NCBI GenBank assembly: GCA_012522755.1
Contig: JAAYJV010000153.1
Span: forward strand, 1-33,754
From: Candidatus Hydrogenedens sp.
Lineage (GTDB): Bacteria > Hydrogenedentota > Hydrogenedentia > Hydrogenedentales > CAITNO01
Length of the DNA stretch: 33,754 nt
Reading direction: 5' to 3'
The stretch's first letter is position 1. Every line of letters begins with the position of its first letter. Shown here piece by piece: positions 1 to 6,704 of this stretch. A program made the position numbers and the translations under genes. The notes beneath the pieces are model-generated. The model saw nothing but the letters and a program-made list of their open reading frames with translations, searched no databases and was not told the DNA's origin.

Positions 1-1280
1 AGCCGGAGAAAGATACGAAGTTGCAAGTACTGAAAGAGAAGCTGCGGGAAGGGATTCCCAAGGCCTCGGGCAAGGTATTGCTCTTTACCCAATTTGCCGA
101 TACGGCTGTCTATCTCCATGAGCAGCTCAATCCCGGCGGAGTGGACCCTTCCATTGCCGTCATCCATGGGACGAATCAGAGTAAGATGCGCGTGGCTGCA
201 CGTTTTGCGCCCCGGGCCAATGCCTTTGTTCGCCGTGCCGGGGACCAGGAAATCCGACTGCTCATCGCCACGGATGTCATGTCGGAAGGCTTGAACCTGC
301 AGGATGGTGATGTGATCGTCAATTATGATCTGCACTGGAATCCTGTGCGCCTGATTCAGCGTTTCGGCAGGATAGACCGCATCGGCACGGAGAATGATGA
401 GGTCTGGGGATTTAATTTTCTGCCTGAGCGGGCACTGGACAAGAACCTCGGATTGACGGAAAGGCTCAAGGCGCGCATTCAGGAAATTCACGATACCATC
501 GGCGAGGATGCGGCGATCCTGGATGCGGAAGAACGGATCAATGAAGAGGCCATGTTCGCCATTTATCAGGGCGAAGGCAAACAGATGCTGCTCCAGGAAG
601 AGGAGGAGGACGGGATCCCCGATCTGACGGAAGCTGAGGCTTTTTTCCGGCGGCTGCGCGAAGAGGACCCTGCCGAGTATGACCGTATTTGCGCCTTGCG
701 CAGCGGGATCCGGAGCGGTCGGGCCCTTATATCCCATCAGGGCGCTTATGTCTTCTGTCAGGCGGGACTGTTCCAGCAGCTTTATCTGGTGGACAGAGAG
801 GGCACTGTTGTGTCGCGGGATATGACGGAGGCTTTGCGACGTATCCGCTGTTCCCGGGAAGAGCCCCGGGCGACGCTGCCTGTGAACCATAATCGCCTGG
901 TCATGACGGTGAAGGAGATTTTTGAAGAAGAGGCGGAACAGCGCCTGGCCGAACAACAGCAACTGCGCTCTCTGTCGCCGGCACAACGTTATGTGGTCCG
1001 GGAACTGCGCGCCCATGCGGCCCGGTCGGATAATGAAGATGTCAAGAGACGATGCCACGCCATGGAAACAGCCTTCTCGGGGATTTTGCCTCCGGCACTG
1101 CGCGGAGGACTCAATGCCCTGCGCCGCAGTGGGATGACCGGTGAGAACCTGCTCCGTGAGATGCAGGAACGCTATCATCGTTTCGGACTGGCGGCCTTGC
1201 AGGAGCGGTACAGCCGGGATCATCTGGAAAAGACGGTGGATGATATTCCCAGGATCGTGTGCAGTGAGTCTTTTGTGTAA
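1..1280 (+). CDS. SNF2-family helicase, C-terminal part (5' truncated)
   Basis: The reading frame is open from the window edge (first full codon at base 3), so the N-terminal ATPase lobe lies outside. The visible part begins with a helicase C-terminal lobe: a GKVLLFTQF strand, an IHG motif, then LIATDVMSEGLNLQ (motif V-like) and NYDLHWNPVRLIQRFGRIDRIG (motif VI with its arginine fingers), written here in pieces of one continuous block at about bases 265-385. This is the SNF2/HepA pattern of an ATP-driven DNA or nucleoprotein translocase. After it comes an acidic region (EEEEEDG at about base 595) and a long helical tail of unknown function. Large SNF2 proteins of this type are common in defence islands, sometimes with a phospholipase D-like nuclease domain or partner, but the nuclease part cannot be seen here. 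The family call is sound; the biological role is unknown. Confidence 0.85.
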   Translation, partial: PEKDTKLQVLKEKLREGIPKASGKVLLFTQFADTAVYLHEQLNPGGVDPSIAVIHGTNQSKMRVAARFAPRANAFVRRAGDQEIRLLIATDVMSEGLNLQDGDVIVNYDLHWNPVRLIQRFGRIDRIGTENDEVWGFNFLPERALDKNLGLTERLKARIQEIHDTIGEDAAILDAEERINEEAMFAIYQGEGKQMLLQEEEEDGIPDLTEAEAFFRRLREEDPAEYDRICALRSGIRSGRALISHQGAYVFCQAGLFQQLYLVDREGTVVSRDMTEALRRIRCSREEPRATLPVNHNRLVMTVKEIFEEEAEQRLAEQQQLRSLSPAQRYVVRELRAHAARSDNEDVKRRCHAMETAFSGILPPALRGGLNALRRSGMTGENLLREMQERYHRFGLAALQERYSRDHLEKTVDDIPRIVCSESFV

Positions 1281-1299
1281 GTGCGTATTATAGGTGGTA

Positions 1300-1324
1300 G
1301 GGAATAGGGAATAGGGAATAGGGG
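1300..1324 (+). repeat. GGGAATA heptad tract, G-quadruplex-capable
   Basis: Four runs of at least three G (1300-1302, 1307-1309, 1314-1316, 1321-1324) are each separated by AATA. This fits the G3-N4 pattern that can fold as a four-tetrad-strand quadruplex. The second copy of the long repeat has one heptad less, consistent with replication slippage. Confidence 0.7.
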
Positions 1325-1336
1325 CGAGGAGTGTAG

Positions 1337-1356
1337 GGGCACGGCATGCCGTGCCC
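1337..1356. repeat. Perfect 20-bp palindrome in direct repeat copy 1
   Basis: GGGCACGGCATGCCGTGCCC is its own reverse complement. It lies 57 bases past the helicase stop and is followed by ATTTC, so it could form a weak terminator-like hairpin. The same palindrome occurs at 3470-3489 and with one mismatch at 24317-24336. Confidence 0.85.
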
Positions 1357-1683
1357 ATTTCAGCCCAGACTCTGACTCCTGTCCCTCCCACATCAGTCGG
1401 ATCCGACTGATCCGACCGATCCGACCGATTTCCGGGGACAGATGAAGGCTTCAATGTCTTTTAAAAAACCAAGAAGGGCAGCCATTCTTTTTAAAGTCTC
1501 CCAATCTGGATGACCGTCTATTTTTTGCGTTGTTGTGGCTGAATACTTTGATAAGCGGGCCGGGTCGCAAAAAAACCGGAATGACGGCGGGGGGGTGTGG
1601 TGAGGGCCTTGATAGAAGATCAGAGAACCAAGTGCACAGCACTTCAAATCCTAAGCAACGAGAATCATCCTTGGGATTTAAAA

Positions 1684-1719
1684 TATACCATATGCCGCTT
1701 TAGTGTAATATGGTATACT
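1684..1719 (+). promoter_or_regulatory. Promoter and inverted-repeat operator of xre-immA
   Basis: TATACCATAT at 1684-1693 and ATATGGTATA at 1708-1717 form a perfect 10-bp inverted repeat with a 14-bp spacer. The right arm overlaps an extended -10 element, TGGTATACT (hexamer TATACT at 1714-1719), 25 bases before the start codon. A regulator bound here would block RNA polymerase. Xre-family antitoxins commonly repress their own promoter from such sites, so self-repression is a reasonable inference. No good -35 hexamer is visible. Confidence 0.6.
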
Positions 1720-1744
1720 ATGGGTAACAAGGAGTGTTTTCACT

Positions 1745-2884
1745 ATGAACATCAATATACTAGCCACTAATCTTCGTCGCTTTCGTGCGGGCCGTCGGAT
1801 GAGCCAGATGGCTCTCTCGGAAAAGTCGGGTGTGTCTCCGGGTACTATCAAAAAACTGGAAAATGAGCGCACTGAACCCCGAGTGGATACTCTTCAGCGT
1901 CTTGCCCAAGCCCTGGAGATTCCGCTGAAAGACCTCTTTGTTCCTGTCCGGGCACTTGAGACTGTGCGCTTTCGCAGTTCACGGCGGATGCAGAATCGGG
2001 AAAATATTCTTGCTGAAGTGGGACGTTGGCTTGATGATTTCTGCTGGCTGGAAACTGTGCTTGACCAAAAAAGTGTTTTTAAGCTTGCCGGGCTCTGCAA
2101 AGATGTGGGGCGGTACTCTGTTGAAGAGATGGCCCTTCGTTGCCGAAATAAGCTTGGTCTTGGTCCAAGCGAACCCATTCATGATATTTGTGGTCTTCTG
2201 GAATCCGCCGGTGTCAAAGTGCTTCCACTTTCCATGGCATCGGACAGTTTTTCCGGTCTCTCGGTAGGCGAAGAGGACGGAGGTCCAGCGGTTGCTGTCA
2301 ATGTCTGGGAGCGCATTTCTGTGGAACGGCGCATATTCAGCGCAGCTCATGAACTGGGACATCTTCTCATGCATTCACAAGCCTATGATGTCATGGAAGC
2401 CGGTGAGAATAAGGAAGAGGAACAAGAGGCCAATCTTTTTGCCGGTTATTTTCTGATGCCTGATGCCGGATTTCAGCGGGAGTGGGAGGAGACCTCCGGG
2501 TTGGGTCTGGTTGATCGCGTATTTAAAGTCAAACGCATCTTTCATGTGAGCTATAAAACTGTCCTCTATCGGCTGATCCATTTGGGGGCCGTTGATACCA
2601 ATGTCTGGTCTTGTTTTAATGTGGCCTATCAGAGACGGTTCAATCGCAAGCTGGGATTCAAAGAAGAACCCGTCCGGATGAATCCAGCCGAGCCCTTCGG
2701 CTTGCAGGCTATAGATTTCAGTTCCGACCGATTCAGCCGACTGGTTCGCCAGGCGATTGAAGAGGATAAGATCAGCTTCAGCCGCGGTGCGGAAATGCTG
2801 CAGATTCCGCTGGAAGAATTGCGGGAGCGTTTTTCCTGCTGGGTGGCCGTAGCCCTGGAAAAAGCGGAAAAGAGGGCCGGATAA
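1745..2884 (+). CDS. Xre HTH / ImmA-IrrE metallopeptidase fusion
   Basis: This 379-aa protein joins two domains. Residues 5-63 are an Xre-type helix-turn-helix (RMSQMALSEKSGVSPGTIKKLENERTE region). About residues 140-260 are an M78 (ImmA/IrrE) zinc peptidase with the HELGH motif at 202-206 and a downstream glutamate (E228, in EQEANLFAGYF) as probable third zinc ligand. Such fusions act as regulators or antitoxins that repress their own operon and can cleave themselves or a partner repressor. The start has a good ribosome site (AAGGAG at 1729-1734). The stop overlaps the next gene's ATG by one base, so the two genes are translationally coupled. An inverted-repeat operator precedes it. Family assignment is firm; the trigger and target are unknown. 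Confidence 0.9.
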   Translation: MNINILATNLRRFRAGRRMSQMALSEKSGVSPGTIKKLENERTEPRVDTLQRLAQALEIPLKDLFVPVRALETVRFRSSRRMQNRENILAEVGRWLDDFCWLETVLDQKSVFKLAGLCKDVGRYSVEEMALRCRNKLGLGPSEPIHDICGLLESAGVKVLPLSMASDSFSGLSVGEEDGGPAVAVNVWERISVERRIFSAAHELGHLLMHSQAYDVMEAGENKEEEQEANLFAGYFLMPDAGFQREWEETSGLGLVDRVFKVKRIFHVSYKTVLYRLIHLGAVDTNVWSCFNVAYQRRFNRKLGFKEEPVRMNPAEPFGLQAIDFSSDRFSRLVRQAIEEDKISFSRGAEMLQIPLEELRERFSCWVAVALEKAEKRAG

Positions 2885-3366
2885 TGATTATGGATGCCTG
2901 CGTGCTTATCGATTTCTTGCATGCCGATCGCAGTGTGTTCCAGAGTATCTCCCATTATGTTGGTCCCCTTTATGTTGTTTCTTCTGTCGTTGAAGAACTT
3001 CGTGATGTCCAAAATAGCGAGGAACTTATAGCGCTGGGCATATCCGTTATCGTGCCGAAACGTGAAGATGTGGATATGGCCGCCAGTAAAATAGATGCTC
3101 TCTCTTTTCAAGATTGGTTGTGCTTATTGACGGCCAAGCGTCACGGACTGACATGTGTCACCAATGATAAAAGGATTCGGCGACAGTGTGAGCAAGAAGG
3201 GGTTTCTTTGCTTTGGGGCTTGGAGTTGCTCCTGGGGTTACATGAGGTCGATGGTATTACAAAGAAAATGGCTGAAACGGTCGCTCTGGGAATTCACCAG
3301 ACAAACCCACTGCATATCAGCAGAGATATTTTTGAAGAGTTCCGGAAAAAATTAAGGGCTCAATAA
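2884..3366 (+). CDS. PIN-domain protein, probable toxin or nuclease partner
   Basis: This 160-aa protein has the PIN RNase layout: MDACVLIDFL at the N-terminus (D4), E37/E38 in SVVEELRD, D77 in LSFQDWLCLLTAKRHG, and D95 in CVTNDKRIRRQC. These four acidic positions would bind the Mg/Mn ions. PIN proteins of toxin-antitoxin pairs cleave tRNA, rRNA or mRNA. Here the gene starts on the last base of the upstream Xre-ImmA stop codon (TAATG), so they form one transcription unit. The C-terminal ~50 residues (after LLWGLELLLGL) form a helical extension. A second ATG two codons in is an equally possible start. The pair resembles known Xre-COG2856/PIN couples predicted to be toxin-antitoxin systems. Toxicity itself is inference. 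Confidence 0.8.
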   Translation: MIMDACVLIDFLHADRSVFQSISHYVGPLYVVSSVVEELRDVQNSEELIALGISVIVPKREDVDMAASKIDALSFQDWLCLLTAKRHGLTCVTNDKRIRRQCEQEGVSLLWGLELLLGLHEVDGITKKMAETVALGIHQTNPLHISRDIFEEFRKKLRAQ

Positions 3367-3422
3367 GGGCAATATCATGTAAATGCTTCCATGGGTGGTC
3401 AGAGAATGGATGAGGTCGAGGG

Positions 3423-3536
3423 GCGTATTATAGGTGATAGGGAATAGGGAATAGGGGCGAGAAGTGTAGGGGCACGGCATGCCGTGCCCATTTCAGCCCA
3501 GACTCCGACTCCTGTCCCTCCCACATCAGTCGGATC
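3423..3536 (+). repeat. Long direct repeat, copy 2 (right of Xre-ImmA/PIN module)
   Basis: This 114-bp block matches 1283-1403 with three substitutions and one missing GGGAATA heptad. It lies 56 bases after the PIN stop codon, so the two copies bracket the whole module and its promoter. After the shared part the two flanks diverge. Confidence 0.95.
3470..3489. repeat. Perfect 20-bp palindrome in direct repeat copy 2
   Basis: Same self-complementary sequence as at 1337-1356, followed by ATTTC. Confidence 0.85.
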
Positions 3537-3901
3537 GGACGGATGTGGGAGGGGCGGGGGTTGGTCTTGGGGCATATAAGGGACTCAAAGGGAATAGTCG
3601 TGTCTGGGGAATCGGTCGGATCGATCGGATCGGTCGGATCTGCTATCTCCAATCCCCTCGTCCCTCGTCCCTCGTCCTTCGCTCCTATCCCATCCCTCAT
3701 TTTGCCGGGTAAGCTCTTTGTGGGATATGATATAATTTGCCGGGTCACTTTTTCGCGGGCTTTTTGCTGCGGGAATAGTGTCCTTAAGATAGTGTTAAGA
3801 AATATAGATGGTACGAAATGGTTGTATCATCGGCGTATTTTTTTCTTGTGACCCTGAATGCGATTGTGTGGGCAGTCGCTGTTTTCAATGAAAGAGACAG
3901 T

Positions 3902-5326
3902 ATGTCAGAGATGGATAAAACGTATTTGGCTGTGATCGGTGGTGGTCCGGGCGGGTATGCGGCCGCTTTTCATGGGGCGGATCTGGGTCTGGATGTGACT
4001 CTGATCGATATAGAGGCCAATCCCGGGGGTACCTGTCTTTATCGCGGGTGCATTCCTTCGAAGGCGCTGCTGCATGTTGCGAAGCTGATCAATGATGCGC
4101 GCGATGCTGAAGAGTGGGGTTTGAAGTTTTCGGAGCCGGAAATCGATCTTGACAAGATGCGTCAGCGTACCCGTCTTGTGGTTGAGCAGATGACGGGGGG
4201 GCTGGGTCAGCTGTGTCAGGCCCGGAACATCCGTTATGAACGTGCCCGCGCCTCTTTTATCGATCCCCACACGCTGGCGCTCAATTATGCTGACGGAAGC
4301 AAAAAACGTCTTGCCGCGGACTATGTGATCATCGCCACGGGATCGCGCCCGACTCTTTTCGGTCCTCTCATCCGTTCTCCCCGGCTCATGAATTCCACGA
4401 ATGCACTGAATCTTTTTGATATTCCTGAAACGCTGCTGGTCATCGGTGGCGGTTATATCGGCTTGGAGCTGGGTTCGGTTTATGCGGCTCTGGGTTCGAA
4501 GGTGACCGTGGCTGAAATGTCGGATATCCTTCTCACCGGCGGCGATCGTGATCTGGTGAAACCCCTGGCGAAGCGGCTGGAAACTCTCTTTGAAGAGATC
4601 ATGCTGAAGACGCGCGTGAATACCATGAAGGAAGTGGAGAACGGGATTCTGGTCAACCTGGAAAATGAGGAACTGGGCCAGGAAGACCGTCTTTTCGACA
4701 AGGTACTGATCAGCGTGGGTCGCAAACCGAATTCACAAGGCTTGGGCCTCCGTGAGATCGGGCTCAGTATTGATCGTCAGGGATTCATCCCCGTAGATTT
4801 GCAGCGGCGTACGGCCATCCCCCATATTTTCGCCATTGGCGATGTGACGGGCCAGCCCATGCTCGCACACAAGGCTTCGGCTGAAGGCAAGGTTGCGGCG
4901 GAGAATATCGCAGGTCGCAAGGCTGTCTTTGATCCTCAGGCGATTCCGGCGGTGGTCTTCACGGATCCGGAAGTGGCCTGGGCGGGTCTCACGGAAAAGC
5001 AGGCTCAGGAACAGGGCATTTCCGTTCAGGTTGCGCGATTCCCCTGGGCCGCCTCGGGTCGTGCCAGTACTTTGAGCCGTCCTGAAGGGATGACGAAAAT
5101 GCTGTGTGATCCCGATACGGGTCAGATTCTGGGGATGGGTATTGCCGGGACCAATGCGGGCGAGCTCATTTCCGAGGGCGTGCTGGCCATTGAGATGGGC
5201 GCTGTCGTGGAAGATCTGGACATGACCATTCATCCCCATCCGACCTTGAGCGAGACGGTCATGGAATCGGCATCGGCTGTCTTCGGGACGAGCACACACT
5301 TTTACCGCCCTCAGAAGAAGGCATGA
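3902..5326 (+). CDS. lpdA: Dihydrolipoyl dehydrogenase
   Basis: This FAD/NAD disulfide oxidoreductase of 474 aa is the usual family length. It is the E3 subunit that reoxidises dihydrolipoamide of 2-oxoacid dehydrogenase complexes or the glycine cleavage system, in the cytoplasm. Visible are the FAD-binding VIGGGPGGYAAA (residues 11-22), the redox-active GGTCLYRGCIPSKA (C45 and C50), a second dinucleotide motif VIGGGYIGLELGS, the FAD-contacting IFAIGDVTG, and the C-terminal HPHPTLSE with the His-Glu catalytic pair. I chose the ATG at 3902, preceded by GAAAGAGA, over the ATG at 3818, because it places the first beta strand seven residues from the start as in homologues. No E1 or E2 gene lies in the window, so the partner complex is unknown. 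It converges with the cca gene, leaving only seven bases between stops. Confidence 0.93.
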   Translation: MSEMDKTYLAVIGGGPGGYAAAFHGADLGLDVTLIDIEANPGGTCLYRGCIPSKALLHVAKLINDARDAEEWGLKFSEPEIDLDKMRQRTRLVVEQMTGGLGQLCQARNIRYERARASFIDPHTLALNYADGSKKRLAADYVIIATGSRPTLFGPLIRSPRLMNSTNALNLFDIPETLLVIGGGYIGLELGSVYAALGSKVTVAEMSDILLTGGDRDLVKPLAKRLETLFEEIMLKTRVNTMKEVENGILVNLENEELGQEDRLFDKVLISVGRKPNSQGLGLREIGLSIDRQGFIPVDLQRRTAIPHIFAIGDVTGQPMLAHKASAEGKVAAENIAGRKAVFDPQAIPAVVFTDPEVAWAGLTEKQAQEQGISVQVARFPWAASGRASTLSRPEGMTKMLCDPDTGQILGMGIAGTNAGELISEGVLAIEMGAVVEDLDMTIHPHPTLSETVMESASAVFGTSTHFYRPQKKA

Positions 5327-5333
5327 GTGCGGA

Positions 5334-6695
5334 TCATTTCTCCGTGCGGGGATAATGCTTTTCCACAAAAGTCAGGGCATCCCCTTTGTCGCGGAGCAGA
5401 CCATCGAGCTGCGCCTCTTCCACGGCTTGCAGCATGCTGCGAAAACGCTCATCGGGTTTGTATCCCAGAGCGATGAGATCATCACCCGTGATGAGGGGCG
5501 GTGGCGACAGTTCTTCTTCGCGCTGCTTGCGGCACCAGGCTTCCACCTCTTCGATCACCGAGAGATCACCATGGCTGGCTAGGCTGTCGCAGCGCGCAAG
5601 AGCCAGCAGTTCCCGAAAACCCTCTTCGCGCATGAGCTGTTTTTTCTTGTGAACACGCATGTCAGGAAAGACGTGTATTTTCATGTGGTGTTCCACAAGC
5701 CAGACAATGCGCTCCGTGAGTTTATTGGACATGCGAAGACGCTGACAGATTTCCCAGGCGATATCGGCTCCTTCCAGTGCATGGCCATGAAAGCGGATGC
5801 GCCCATCATGAAAGCGGCTTGTATGGGGCTTGCCGAGATCGTGAAAAAGGACGCCCAGAGCCAGGGCTGCTGAGGGTTTTTGCGGGAGAAAAGAGAGGGC
5901 AAGCCGGGTATGGACAAAGACATCGCCTTCGGGATGAAATTCGGGAGGCTGTTCCACGTTTTTGAGGCTGCTCACTTCGGGGAGCACGATTTCCAGGAGC
6001 CCGCTTTCGTCCAGTAGCTCCAGGGCCTGATCTGCATTGCCTTCGGTGAACATGCGGATCAGTTCCTCACGGATACGCTCCACCTTCACAGTGCGGATGC
6101 CCTCCTTTTCGTCTTTCATGGCCTGAAAGGTTTTTTCTTCCAGGGCATAGCCGAAGCGGGCTGCGAAACGGACAGCACGGAGGAGGCGCAGGCGATCTTC
6201 CCGGAAGCGCGCCACAGGATCGCCGACGGCACGCAGTATTTCCCCTTCCAGATCGGTCCGGCCGTCCACATAGTCCAGAAGCTCTCCGGCCAAAGGATCG
6301 TAGAACAAGGCATTGATCGTAAAGTCACGGCGGAAGGCATCTTCCTGTTCATTGGAAAAAGATACGGATTCCGGGCGGCGGCCATCAAGATAGTGTCCGT
6401 CCTTTCTGAAGGTGGCCACTTCGTATGGAGTCCCGTTGATGATGACGAGAATCACACCGAATTGAATTCCTACAGGCCGTGTTTTTCGGAAGAGAGGTTG
6501 GATTTCCTCGGGCGTGGCACTGGTGGCAATGTCATAGTCGGCGGGTGTTTTTCCCAGAAGCAGATCGCGGACACAGCCTCCGGCGAGCAGGGCTCGATGT
6601 CCTTTATCATGGAGGGTCCGGCATATGTCCACAGCCTGTCGGGCGAGATTATCCTGAGGCAGGGAAAGGGAGTGGGCTGGCGTGTTTTCTTTCAT
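5334..6695 (-). CDS. cca: CCA-adding enzyme / poly(A) polymerase family nucleotidyltransferase
   Basis: This 453-aa class II tRNA nucleotidyltransferase adds or repairs the 3' CCA of tRNA. The N-terminal head shows LAGGCVRDLLLG (37-48) and ADYDIATSATP with the metal-binding D53 and D55, then FRRDFTINALFYD (121-133) and RFREDRLRLLRAVRFAARF (163-181), which recognise nucleotide and tRNA. A HD phosphohydrolase domain follows with H262, H285-D286 and H303/H305, as in bacterial CCA enzymes with 2',3'-cyclic phosphodiesterase-like domains. The ribosome site AAGGGG overlaps the upstream gene's TAA, with only nine bases between genes, so translation is likely coupled to the membrane protein. Strict CCA-adding versus A-adding or poly(A) activity cannot be separated from sequence alone. 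Confidence 0.92.
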   Translation of the reverse strand: MKENTPAHSLSLPQDNLARQAVDICRTLHDKGHRALLAGGCVRDLLLGKTPADYDIATSATPEEIQPLFRKTRPVGIQFGVILVIINGTPYEVATFRKDGHYLDGRRPESVSFSNEQEDAFRRDFTINALFYDPLAGELLDYVDGRTDLEGEILRAVGDPVARFREDRLRLLRAVRFAARFGYALEEKTFQAMKDEKEGIRTVKVERIREELIRMFTEGNADQALELLDESGLLEIVLPEVSSLKNVEQPPEFHPEGDVFVHTRLALSFLPQKPSAALALGVLFHDLGKPHTSRFHDGRIRFHGHALEGADIAWEICQRLRMSNKLTERIVWLVEHHMKIHVFPDMRVHKKKQLMREEGFRELLALARCDSLASHGDLSVIEEVEAWCRKQREEELSPPPLITGDDLIALGYKPDERFRSMLQAVEEAQLDGLLRDKGDALTFVEKHYPRTEK

Positions 6696-6704
6696 GGCCG
6701 CCCC

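Larger units (their letters stand above)
1283..1403 (+). repeat. Long direct repeat, copy 1 (left of Xre-ImmA/PIN module)
   Basis: This 121-bp block starts two bases after the helicase stop codon. It matches 3423-3536 base for base except for three substitutions and one extra GGGAATA heptad. It contains a heptad tract, a perfect 20-bp palindrome and the start of a TCGGATC tract. Confidence 0.95.
1281..1744. other. Repeat-rich gap between helicase and xre gene
   Basis: This gap holds no convincing gene. It contains the first long direct repeat, a GGGAATA heptad tract, a 20-bp palindrome, TCGGATC/CGGATCCGAC tracts, and at its right end the xre promoter and operator. A minus-strand frame across 1393-1647 would need a TTG start with a badly placed ribosome site and runs into the repeat, so I do not call it a gene. 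Confidence 0.6.
3367..3901. other. Repeat-rich gap and leader upstream of lpd
   Basis: The gap holds direct-repeat copy 2, then TCGGATC/CGATCGG tracts (about 3606-3645) and a pyrimidine tract of repeated CCCTCGT (about 3655-3680). An extended -10-like TGATATAAT lies at 3728-3736 without a clear -35. TTTGCCGGGT occurs twice, at 3701-3710 and 3737-3746 (the second as TTTGCCGGGT ending 3746). No gene is supported. An in-frame ATG at 3818 would add 28 residues to lpd but lacks a ribosome site. Confidence 0.5.

Noticed and set aside
1393-1647. Minus-strand frame of 84 residues before the xre gene
   Set aside because: TTG start with poorly placed ribosome site; the end is translated TCGGATC repeat. 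It could be a gene relic but has no identifiable domain.
3818-3901. N-terminal extension of lipoamide dehydrogenase from the ATG at 3818
   Set aside because: It would add 28 residues, partly hydrophobic, before the FAD fold of a cytoplasmic enzyme. The ATG at 3902 has a ribosome site and fits homologue length.
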